44,565 nucleotides of DNA from Verrucomicrobiota bacterium (GTDB lineage: Bacteria; Verrucomicrobiota; Verrucomicrobiia; Opitutales; Oceanipulchritudinaceae), in the NCBI GenBank assembly GCA_021208135.1, contig JAJOKB010000034.1:1-44565 (forward strand). Reading direction: 5' to 3'. Positions 36,307 through 44,565 of the stretch are shown here, one piece after another. Both the position numbers and the translations under genes were made by a program. The number at the start of each line of letters is the position of its first letter. Within the stretch, counting starts at the first letter, position 1. The notes under the pieces are model-generated. The model searched no databases and had not been told where the DNA came from. It saw only the letters and a list, made by a program, of their open reading frames with translations.

Positions 36307-39300
36307 TTACAAACTTTGCGGCTGCATGGCTTTGTACTCCATGCGACTCAAAGCGTCTGGTTTATAGTCCGGCATCTGCGGATTGGGGTTGCGCAAGCGT
36401 CCAAGATAGGTGGTGCGCGGACGAGTGTTCAAATAGCCGAGCAGGGAATAATCGCGATCATTCGCTTTCGACTTGGAAACGGCAGATTCGGGATTGGAAA
36501 TATCGCCAAACACAATCGCTTCCGATGGACAGGCAGCCTGGCAGGCAACCTTGAAGACACCGTCGGGTACATGAATATCATTGCTGTCACGGGCCTTCAC
36601 CTTTTGTGCAATCTTCGCCTGTTCAATGCGCTGTACACAATAGGTACACTTTTCCATGACCCCGCGCATACGCACCGTTACGTCCGGATTGCGCTGCATT
36701 GACTTCAAAATGCCGCCTTCAGTCTTGAATTGATTTACCCCGAGCGGCCCGAGATAAAACTGATCACGCGCACGCTTGTTGTAATCAAAGAAATTGAATC
36801 TACGCACCTTATATGGACAGTTGTTAGCGCAGTACCGGGTACCGACACAGCGGTTGTAGGCCATGACATTGAGCCCCTGCTCATCGTGTACGGTGGCATT
36901 GACGGGGCATACCTGTTCGCACGGAGCGCGCTCACAATGCATACAGGCCACGGGCATCAAACTGGTTTGCGGATCGGACGGCAAGGAAGTGCGGTTTTCA
37001 ATCGGATCACCGCTGCTGTAGTACCGGTCCAATCGGATCCAGGACATTTCCCGACCGCGCATGATCTGATCTTTACCTACGATAGGAATGTTGTTTTCGC
37101 TCTGACAAGCAACCACACAGGCGTTACAGCCAGTGCACGTGTTCAGATCGATAGTCATCCCCCATTGTTGAGGTGGAATAAACCTGGCGCGGTTTTCAGG
37201 ATCCTGCCAGACTTGAACATTGGGTTTAGGATCTCCAAATGCTGGTTTGGAAAAGGCCGAGCCACCCCGCGGATTGGTAAGTGATCTTTCAGCCAGTGGC
37301 ATGTCGGAATCAGCACCAAAACGGGCGGCGAGTGCGACTCGACACCCATTTGATTCACCCAATCCTGGTTTTTCTTGTAATACTCGGTGTTCGTTTCACG
37401 CACAATTGCGCGCCCTTCCATCGACCAATGAACCTGAGTATTTGCTAAATTGACGAACCTGCCGGTCAAGCGTATCTGGGCTCCGTTCAGAACGTAAGCG
37501 CCCGAATCCCGCAGCAAAGGATAAACATTAAATCCTGTGCCGGTGCCGACACGACCAGTGCGGGTACGGCCAAAACCCAAGGTACAACCAATCGACCAAT
37601 CAGGCAAACCCGGTTGAATATGAACGGGGCCCGTGATCGTCACTCCGTTGACGGTCAATTCCGCCAAAGGCGCCTGCTCGCGACCACGCAGAAAATTCGC
37701 TGAACGGCGCGCAATACCGCCAATTAAAAATTCGCCTGACTTGGTATCAAACCCGAGCGCCTCAGCCAGTGCAGGACTGATCAGAATAGCATTGTCCCAA
37801 GTCAATTTATTCAACGGATCCGGCACTTCCTGCAGCCAGCCATTGTTGTTGAAGCGACCATCGCCAATCCGATAATCGGGTGCCAAACGCACCTCAAGGG
37901 AGCGCTGCGAAACCTCCGGTACAACGATGGCGGCCAGGTCAATTGCGCTCTTGATTCGTGCCACCGAGGCGTTGTTGGCGCCAGCAGTGAAAGCTGATCC
38001 AGGCAGTAAACCGTCTGCTAGAAAACGATTGAAATCGCGATCAGCGCTCAGTCCAAATTCGCTTAGGGTGGTTCTGACAATCTGATAGCTGTCGGTTTCG
38101 CCCAAAGATCCCAAACGTGCCAGAAATTCCAGCTCAGGAAGGGTATCAAACAGCGGCAGAATCATCGGTTGCACCGGAACCAGAGTACCATCCCAGGTAC
38201 GCCCGTCCGACCAAGACTCCAGATAATGGCTGGCTGCAATTTGCCAGTTCGCTTCAAGCGCAGTTTCATCAAAATGATAACCGTACCGGATAACCTGCGA
38301 TACAGATTTCTGCAATGAGGCCCAGTTGAGTGAGGCAGGTGCGTTGTAAACCGGATTGCCGCCAACAATAACCAAAGTCTCAATGGCTCCAGAGCGGATT
38401 CGCTCGGCGAGGTCTTCAATGGAACTATAGGCACGTGCTGGAGTGCGCACATAACGTACAGTAGTGCCGTTGGCACCCAGGATCTGATTGATCAGCAGTA
38501 CCAAGGCGTGGACTACCGGTGACTGATGATAACCAGCCACCACCAAGGACTCACTGCCTGCAGATATCAAATCGGCAGCACATTCCTGAACCCATCGAGG
38601 ATCGACTTGCAGACCGGATGCCTGATCGCGCAAAGCTTGTGCCAACGGGCGCTCCAAACCGCGGGCGTCAAGGATGGCTGCTGCCATAAGGGCCGCGAAC
38701 GCAGGTACTTGTGAGGAAGGTAGACGCAAACGGTGATCAGCCATGGTACCTACCAGAGAATAAGGCGACTCAACCGCATATACACGGCTCATGCGGGCCG
38801 CATCTTCCTGATTGGCTACGCGCCGCCCCTTGGCGAACGACCGGGAATTAGCCAATGTGCCCGCTTCGTGGTGCAGAAAATCACTATCCAGCGACAAAAT
38901 GCGCTTGGCCTTATCGAAGTGATGCAGCACCCGCACAGATTCGTCAAAAATGCCTGAAGCCACTTTCGAAGCTTTATCCTTTTCGGTGGCGCTGTATTCG
39001 GCAATGAGCATGCGCGGCATGCGTTCGCGCAGCGCATTCAACATCCGGGCGCGACTGGGTGAAGTGGAAGGTTCTACCAGAAGCGCAGACCTTGGCCACG
39101 CGTAGGGGCAAACTTATCGGCGGTTTCTTGCAGCAAGTCACGCACCTGTGCCGACGTGATACGGCGTGTACCACGATAACTGGAGGTCATACGATCCGGA
39201 TCATACAGATCCAGAACTGAAGCAGAAGCCTGGGCAGTCAAACCGCTGCCGTAAGGCTGGTACAAAGGATTGCCCTCCAAATGGGTCGGACGGTGTTGAT

Positions 39301-39649
39301 GCGTTTCCACGACCAACGGCAAATTGTCCCAACCATCAGGCATGGAACTGGAAAAATAGACCGGCAGGCCTGGAATGGATCCCTCTGGCTGCTTGGAAAA
39401 AGGTAAAATATAGGATTCAGGGCGGCGGCAACCGGTTAATCCAACACCGGCTACAGCGAAGGATGCCGCCATGATCTTGAGGAAATGACGCCTGTTGACT
39501 CCATCAAGCTCGGATGCACCTTGCGGAAATTCGCGGTGCATCCATTCCTTGAATTCAGGGCGGTCTGCGTATTCGTCAAGACTACGCCAATATTGTGCAC
39601 CAACCGGTTCGCCCGGTTTGGGTTCGGGATGAGTAACTTCTATCTTCAT
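36307..39649 (-). CDS. actB: Alternative Complex III subunit ActB, fused molybdopterin-oxidoreductase-like and iron-sulfur protein, two frameshifts
   Basis: ActB carries the iron-sulfur clusters of Alternative Complex III. The N-terminal half resembles a molybdopterin oxidoreductase but lacks the cofactor in characterised relatives; the C-terminal half is a ferredoxin-like domain. The start has a twin-arginine signal with a lipobox-like Cys ([20 protein letters not shown], then TGC). Cluster ligands are [56 protein letters not shown] and CQAACPSEA. The frame breaks near 39079-39082 and at G3 37323-37325; one added base each gives [18 protein letters not shown] and [18 protein letters not shown]. 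About 1,115 aa after repair. It overlaps actA by four bases. Confidence 0.94.
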
Positions 39650-40299
39650 CGGTGACAGCCTGAGCAGCTTTGAGGAGGATTGACATTCCAGTTAACCACA
39701 GCTTCTACAGCCCACTCCAGGTGAGCGTGTGGGTTATCAGGAGTCCAATTAAGGTTGTAAACTTGATCGAGCGGACGGATCGCCAATTCCGGGGCGCGGT
39801 GACATTCCAAACACCAGGCCATCGTCAACGGCTTGTCGTGCCATACCACTTCCATCTGGTTAACATTGCCGTGACACTCCACACAGCTGATACCCCGGTT
39901 CACGTGTACAGCGTGATTGAAATAAACGTAATCGGGCACCTGATGAATGCGCACCCATTCGATAGGCATTCCGCTGGCGTAGCTCTCGCGCACGGGGGCA
40001 AGCAGTGGACTTTCCCTGCGAACCTGGGAGTGGCAAGCCATACAGGAAGCGGCATCAGGAACGTTGGAATGGCCGGACACATCAACGAAACTGTGGCAAT
40101 AACGGCAGTCGAGACCGAGCTGCTCAGCATGCAGGTAGTGATTGAATGCCACCGGCTGGGTTGGCATGTAGCCTACCCGAGAGTAGGCGGGAGTGAAGTA
40201 ATAGGTAACACCCGCTACAGCACTCACTGCCAAAACAAAAAATGCCAGCACAACTTTGGCCGGCAGGGCATTGCTCCATTTGGGAAAAATATTAGCCAT
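39646..40299 (-). CDS. actA: Alternative Complex III subunit ActA, pentaheme cytochrome c
   Basis: ActA holds the heme wire of Alternative Complex III. The 217 aa product starts with one membrane segment (ALPAKVVLAFFVLAVSAVAG) and has five CxxCH motifs: DCRYCHSF, CMACHSQV, CVECHGNV, CLECHRAP and CSGCHR at the C-terminus, as expected. Extra His residues (FNHYLHAEQ, FNHAVHVN) are candidate distal ligands for bis-His hemes. The frame is intact and its stop overlaps the actB ATG (ATGA), so the two are translated together. Confidence 0.95.
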   Translation of the reverse strand: MANIFPKWSNALPAKVVLAFFVLAVSAVAGVTYYFTPAYSRVGYMPTQPVAFNHYLHAEQLGLDCRYCHSFVDVSGHSNVPDAASCMACHSQVRRESPLLAPVRESYASGMPIEWVRIHQVPDYVYFNHAVHVNRGISCVECHGNVNQMEVVWHDKPLTMAWCLECHRAPELAIRPLDQVYNLNWTPDNPHAHLEWAVEAVVNWNVNPPQSCSGCHR

Positions 40300-40324
40300 T
40301 GGATAACTTGTGTAAGCTTGCAGC

Positions 40325-40525
40325 CTATGAATTCATAGCTCCCGATCCGGACCTACTGACACTGCGGGGTTCGGGATGCAAGTGTACTTGGCCGCTGAAA
40401 GTTTGCGGGTCAGCCGCAACTTCGGCGCTTTGCACCGGTTTGACTTTACCGAGGCCCAACAGACCTAGGAGCGTCACCCCAACGGTTTGCAGGAAACGCT
40501 TTCTTTGAATGGTTTGGTCCGACAT
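40325..40525 (-). CDS. small exported protein at the head of the ACIII operon, unknown function
   Basis: Not recognised. 66 aa starting MSDQTIQRKRFLQTVGVTLL. The N-terminus looks like an export signal: a basic QRKRFLQ followed by the hydrophobic TVGVTLLGLLGLG and AxA-like residues (VQSAEVAA). The mature part is short and polar (VHLHPEPRSVSRSGSG). It lies 25 bp upstream of actA on the same strand, so it probably shares the transcript. It could be an accessory of heme or complex assembly, or the real first gene product may be a processed leader. Confidence 0.55.
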   Translation of the reverse strand: MSDQTIQRKRFLQTVGVTLLGLLGLGKVKPVQSAEVAADPQTFSGQVHLHPEPRSVSRSGSGAMNS

Positions 40526-40768
40526 TAGTCGCAGATTGAATAGTTTGATTAAGAGAACCTGAACTGTTTGGTCAGTCAGGCGGAGAGCAATGCAATTACC
40601 GTGTAAAGGTTCCCATCAGGAGCAACACAAAAAATATTTTTGCAGATATTTCCCATACAGCATCGGGCAACCATTAGCAGAACTGTTAACTAGTATAAAT
40701 TTCAAAGATGCGGCAGACAGGAATCCGCACTGTTACACCGGAAGTTGCACTGGGAAAGGCATGCAAGA
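40526..40768 (-). promoter_or_regulatory. 243-bp upstream region of the ACIII-cbb3 operon
   Basis: A non-coding gap ahead of the operon. On the minus strand an AT-rich part (about 40620-40710) includes TATACTAG preceded by TTTGAA too close for a standard promoter, and the run AAATATTTTTTG. No convincing -35/-10 pair, FNR box or other operator was found. Confidence 0.35.
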
Positions 40769-41758
40769 TCAAATGGGGCTGGTAAGCTCATCAGCGAGCG
40801 CCAAACCGCTCATGGCTGCGGCTTCAATTCTGGGTCCGCCAAAACCATCTCCGCACATCGCCAGGCGCAGATTTTCATCCAAAAGGTAAGTTTTCCTGAA
40901 GGGTTGGCGTTCTTTGTACAGACGTGTGGGTTCGCTGTATCCCCATCGGTGGGAAACAAATTCCACCACATCTGATTTCAGGAAGGGTTTGGCGGCCGCC
41001 AGCAACATTTTAGCCCTGGTGTCAGGGTCGGTGTCCCAGTGAGCATCGGCAAAGCGACTGCTGCTATTGATGGTGACCGAACCCTCGCGGGAAGAAACGC
41101 CCTTGACCGAGTTGTCACCAATCCAGCGCAGCACAGGATGGTTGAGATCCATTGCGCCGGGATTCGGCAATCCGGCCGGGCCATTCAATTGAGCGAGCAC
41201 GGAAATACATCTGCGATATTGAATGCGCTTCAATTCCTCCTCCTCATCGTAGTCCAGCTCAACATTGGCCGTGGCCAATAGATCCATCGTTTGCGGAACT
41301 GGCGTGGAAAATACCAGAAAGTCAGCTGTGTATTCCTTTGTTTCGGTTTCACCGTGCGGCAGACAGGTCACGGTCCACTTACCGTCTTCAAAGTGAAGTT
41401 TCACGGCTTTTTCGGAAAGTGCCACATTGAGATTGCCGGCCAAGAGTGCGGGAATCGCACGCATACCATCGATCCCTACATAGCGCATGTTGCCCAAGGG
41501 GCCACGATACCAAGGTTTTACCACTCCTTGCGACATCCACTCCTCGACCATTTCCCGAAAAACGCGTTCACGGGTAGTGACAAATTGTGCGCCGTGATCA
41601 AACACAGCCTCGCCCATCAACTTTGTCGCCATGCGACCTCCGGGCAGGCGACCTTTGTCAATCACTTGAACTTTGACCTCATTGGCTTGCAGTTTTGAGG
41701 CGACCAACAATCCGCTGATCCCGGCCCCTATAACTATGCAGGTTTGAATATTTATCAT
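40769..41758 (-). CDS. FAD-dependent oxidoreductase, amine-oxidase/renalase-like
   Basis: A 329 aa flavoprotein. The N-terminal dinucleotide-binding motif is CIVIGAGISGLLVASKL, followed by VQVIDKGRLPGGRMATKL and AVFDHGAQFVTTR, the pattern of renalase-type NAD(P)/FAD-binding proteins. The C-terminal FAD segment is LRLAMCGDGFGGPRIEAAAM followed by SGLALADELTS. The substrate is not known; bacterial renalase homologues oxidise isomeric forms of NAD(P)H. The frame is intact. It lies upstream of the respiratory operon on the same strand, with a 243-bp gap. Confidence 0.85.
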   Translation of the reverse strand: MINIQTCIVIGAGISGLLVASKLQANEVKVQVIDKGRLPGGRMATKLMGEAVFDHGAQFVTTRERVFREMVEEWMSQGVVKPWYRGPLGNMRYVGIDGMRAIPALLAGNLNVALSEKAVKLHFEDGKWTVTCLPHGETETKEYTADFLVFSTPVPQTMDLLATANVELDYDEEEELKRIQYRRCISVLAQLNGPAGLPNPGAMDLNHPVLRWIGDNSVKGVSSREGSVTINSSSRFADAHWDTDPDTRAKMLLAAAKPFLKSDVVEFVSHRWGYSEPTRLYKERQPFRKTYLLDENLRLAMCGDGFGGPRIEAAAMSGLALADELTSPI

Positions 41759-41807
41759 AACTTAATGAGTTCTAGTATGCGGTGCCGGTTAACTTTACGA
41801 GTCAAAA

Positions 41808-43894
41808 TTACTCAACACTCTTTTCCCTGATGAAAAAAAGCGGTAATTCAACTTCAAATCTGGCTCCTTTGCCGTGCTCACTGTAGCAGTTAAGCTCACC
41901 GTGCATCAGCAGAGTCAACTTGCGGGCGATGGAGAGTCCTAGCCCCGTTGATTGCTCTCCAGCAGTCGGCAAATTGCCCACTTTGCTGTATTTTTTAAAC
42001 AGGAATGGCATTTGCGGCAGCGGAATACCAGGTCCTTGATCAATGACTGCCAAAATACCGCGCTGCAGATCTGATTTTTTGGGAGCACAGACTAACCGTA
42101 CGGTGGAACCGGGAGGCGAGAATTTCAGTGCATTGGAAACCAAATTATCCAAAACCTGATGCAGCAAAGTGGGGTCCGCCAAAAACTTCATCGCATCCGA
42201 CCAGTCGCTGAATACGATTTCCTGTTTTTTGGAGGCGGCAGCCAATGCGAACCCGCGCTTGATGTGCTCGCGCAACGAGACCGCGCTTACCGGTTCCAGC
42301 GTACATTCGATCTGTTTCGACTCGAGTCTGTGCGACTGCAATAATTTAGCGACCGTGGCCAGCATATGATCGCACGTGTGCAACAAGTCGCGCAAAAGCT
42401 CGGCGCGTTGCTCTGGACGCAATTGTTCAGGCTGATCCAACAAGAGTGCAGCGACCGACCGTGCTGTAGCCATAGGAGCGCGCAGATCATGCGCCGCAAT
42501 GGCCATAATTTCGTCCTTTTCCCGGGATAATTCCTCCAGCTCGCGGTAGGCACCGGACAAATGCTTGTGGCTCACTTCGATCGTGTGATTCTTTTCCTCA
42601 AGCTCCCGATTGACACGAGTGGTGTAACGATAGCGGAAATACAGACCGGCTATCAAAAATATCAGGATCACCAAAGCGGCCAAAATCGCATTGCGGCGGT
42701 ATCGTTCCCGCTGGGTTTCAGCAGTGAGTTCAGCCAGGGATCGATCGCGCTCGGCGCTGGCATACTGCACATTAAACAAAGCGGTGCGAATCAACAACTG
42801 ATTGGACAGCAAGCTCTCCTGTAATTCCACCCGTTTGCGGAAAACGTTGAGCGCATCCTGGTAAAGACCAGCCTGCTCGTAATGGTAATCAAGGCCTCCA
42901 GGGACTCCAACTCCTCGGCCCGGTCGCCTGAGGTGATGGCAATCTGGAGCGCGCGCCGGGCATATTCAATAGCGCCCTCCACATCGCCTTCCTTGGCCAG
43001 CATCAGACCCCAGTGACGGGAACTGCGCAAGGCAACATAGTCCAAAGAGAATTGTTCAGCCATTTCCAGCGAACGTTCCAAATAAGGTCTGGCAAGGCTG
43101 GTGTTACCCATGCGTTGATACAAATCGCCCAAATTGCTGTAATTTAACGACTGTGAATAGGAATGGCCTGCAATCCGGTTGGCTTCCAAGGCGCGGTAAA
43201 AGCGTTCCAATGCCTCGTCGTACCTACCCTGCTCCATCAAGGCCACGCCAATGTTGTTTTCAAACAACAAGCGCATGCGCTCATCCTCAAGATAGTATTC
43301 AAGAGCTTGCAGCAGATAATTTTCCGCCTGATGCCAATCGCGTACACGCCAAAAACAAATCGCCATACTGTTGAGTACGGTGGCAATGCGATTGCGATCG
43401 GAAATGGTTCTGGCAACTGCCACAGCCTCGCCCAGATATGTGAGCGCCTGGGTGTAGTCGTGCATTTGAATAAAAATGTTACCCAGCGTGCGCAACGCAT
43501 CCACTTCCAACTCCGCTTCGCCCAAACTGTTGGCAATGCCGCGTGCGGCTTCGGCAAAGGGCAATGCATTGACGCGCTCACCATTGGCAATCAACAAACG
43601 CGCCTGTTGCAAATTCCATTGCGCGTTGATCAAGGGATTGCCCGATTGTATGGCCGCCTCGTGCAGGATTGCCAAATACACCGGAACAGCGGCATAATCC
43701 GTTCGAATCATCGACTGATTGATGCGCTCCATGGCCGCCCGTGCGCGCACCTGCAAGTCCGCAGACCGCAGCTCACCCTCAAGTTCAAATGCACCCGTTT
43801 CGCTTCCAGCCAAAGGCTGCGCACTGACGATGAGGATCGTTAATAGTACGTACAGCGAAGCGTGAATAGTGCGGAGCGAGGAAAGAAGCCTCAT
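41808..43894 (-). CDS. TPR-containing membrane sensor histidine kinase, frameshifted
   Basis: About 695 aa after repair. It starts MRLLSSLRTIHASLYVLLTI (signal peptide). A periplasmic stretch of about six TPR-like repeats follows (for example ALTYLGEAVAVARTISDRNR and GRYDEALERFYRALEANR). Then come a membrane segment (NAILAALVILIFLIAGLYFR), a coiled coil (RELEEKNHTIEVSHKHLS), the H-box AIAAHDLRAPMATARSVAAL, and ATPase boxes NLVSNALKFSPPGS, DQGPGIP and STGLGLSIARKLT. One missing base near 42889-42892 breaks the frame; repair joins the TPR part to YEQAGLYQDALNVFRKRVEL. No response regulator is adjacent. The signal it senses is unknown. Confidence 0.88.
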
Positions 43895-44233
43895 TTACAA
43901 ATGTAAGCATTGGCGACATCTCTAGCCAAAATCAAGCAAACGCTTTAAAATTACCTCAACTTTATATTCTCCACCGATTAGGGTAGGAATGGGGCGTTGG
44001 CTCCACCCCTCCGAACCGGACGTACAGACTTGATTCGCTGCATTCACCCCTGCGGAGCTGCCTAAACTTGTGTAAAATTGAACGTAGCTGTCAACGTAGC
44101 CACTGGCCTACTTTCGATGGAGCACTCCAGTGTACCGGCTTGTAGCCCCCGAACCATTTCCTCAAATAGCTATTCTTTTTATAGGATATTTTCCGTCTTG
44201 ACAGTAACGCTTTTAGGAAAAGTCTTTTCAATC
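43895..44233. other. 339-bp gap with possible group II intron scar
   Basis: No protein gene is seen. On the minus strand, 44002-44030 includes CGTACGTCCGGTTCGGAGGG, which resembles the conserved GCACGTaCGGTTCGGAGG element found in bacterial group II introns near the start of the maturase-encoding domain. The rest (44050-44160) has paired GC-rich segments but no maturase ORF. If right, it is a decayed intron piece. Confidence 0.3.
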
Positions 44234-44565
44234 ATGAATGATTCGCATTTGGCCAACTCTCCTCATGATGCATTTTTTGTCTCTGCTTTTGGTGAACCTG
44301 TGCGGGCGCGGGAATGGTTGCCTCAGTTGTTGCCCGAAGCCGTTGTTCAGTGTCTGAACTGGCAATCACTGGAGGTTGTTGACGGCAGCACGGTCGATCC
44401 GCAGTTGCACAAACGGCATACCGACATTTTATACAAAGTCCGCAGCGCGGATGATGAGGCTGTTTTAGTTTACTGCCTGTTTGAGCATCAAAGCACCCCG
44501 CGTCGCGACATGGGACTGCGCTTGCTGTTGTACATGGCGCGCATCTGGGATCAGTGGCGCAAACA
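44234..44565 (+). CDS. Rpn/YhgA-like PD-(D/E)XK nuclease, 3' end outside window
   Basis: A recombination-promoting nuclease-type protein (PDDEXK, formerly transposase_31). ATG 44234 begins MNDSHLANSPHDAFFVSAFG. Then come EWLPQLLPEAVVQCLNWQSL, the nuclease-like core HKRHTDILYKVR (Asp) and AVLVYCLFEHQSTPRRDMGL (Glu...Gln), and LRLLLYMARIWDQW. The frame is open to the right edge. These genes are mobile, often multi-copy, and consistent with the degraded mobile sequence just upstream. About 111 residues are visible; full proteins are around 300 aa. Confidence 0.85.
   Translation, partial: MNDSHLANSPHDAFFVSAFGEPVRAREWLPQLLPEAVVQCLNWQSLEVVDGSTVDPQLHKRHTDILYKVRSADDEAVLVYCLFEHQSTPRRDMGLRLLLYMARIWDQWRK

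Overview
The window looks like a bacterial chromosome segment, most likely from Verrucomicrobiota and probably class Opitutae. This is inferred from three things: secreted proteins ending in C-terminal modules typical of that group (the CotH protein at 7971-11043 and the cyclophilin at 18377-19960), a complete Alternative Complex III operon joined to a cbb3-type oxidase, and an rpsM-rpsK-rpsD-rpoA-rplQ cluster standing on its own. No species can be named from sequence alone.

Layout. 1-3207 (minus): the ribosomal alpha operon. 3358-7687: gloA-like, pdxJ-acpS, a beta-hydroxyacid dehydrogenase, mutM and a 2-hydroxyacid dehydrogenase. 7971-11043: a large secreted CotH-kinase protein. 11044-15984: an accessory island. 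Its left part (about 11.6-14.7 kb) is a run of small genes, all on the plus strand, separated by folded repeats that resemble integron attC sites. It includes a YefM/YoeB-type pair, a CHP02574/ParE-type pair, a quinol monooxygenase, a nuclease-like protein and a DUF4160/DUF2442 pair. Its right part carries a minus-strand RelB/YafQ-type pair with a truncated toxin and a small membrane protein, and it ends at a tRNA-Ser(UGA). 16205-18366: GH1 beta-glucosidase and a DeoR regulator. 18377-26210: cyclophilin, deoC, an unknown gene, aroC, a D-lactate dehydrogenase-like enzyme, an alpha/beta hydrolase and a tandem beta-helix protein. 26233-28699: a DUF429-like protein, clpP and a DUF362-like protein. 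28823-40525 (minus): a 12-gene respiratory operon. 40769-43894: an FAD oxidoreductase and a TPR sensor histidine kinase. 43895-44565: a possible group II intron scar and the start of an Rpn/YhgA-type nuclease gene.

The respiratory operon encodes a route from quinol to oxygen. ActABCDEF takes electrons from quinol and passes them through c-type hemes to CcoN/CcoO/CcoP, with CcoS present for oxidase maturation. Two unassigned small proteins are encoded in the same run.

A striking property of the window is that about 17 genes are broken by single-base frame changes, several of them normally essential (rplQ, rpsK, clpP) and others long and otherwise intact (ccoN, actB). Most lie in or beside short homopolymers, and both insertions and deletions occur. 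I read this mainly as uncorrected sequencing error, so these genes are annotated across the breaks. DUF4160 and YafQ in the island are different and look genuinely decayed.
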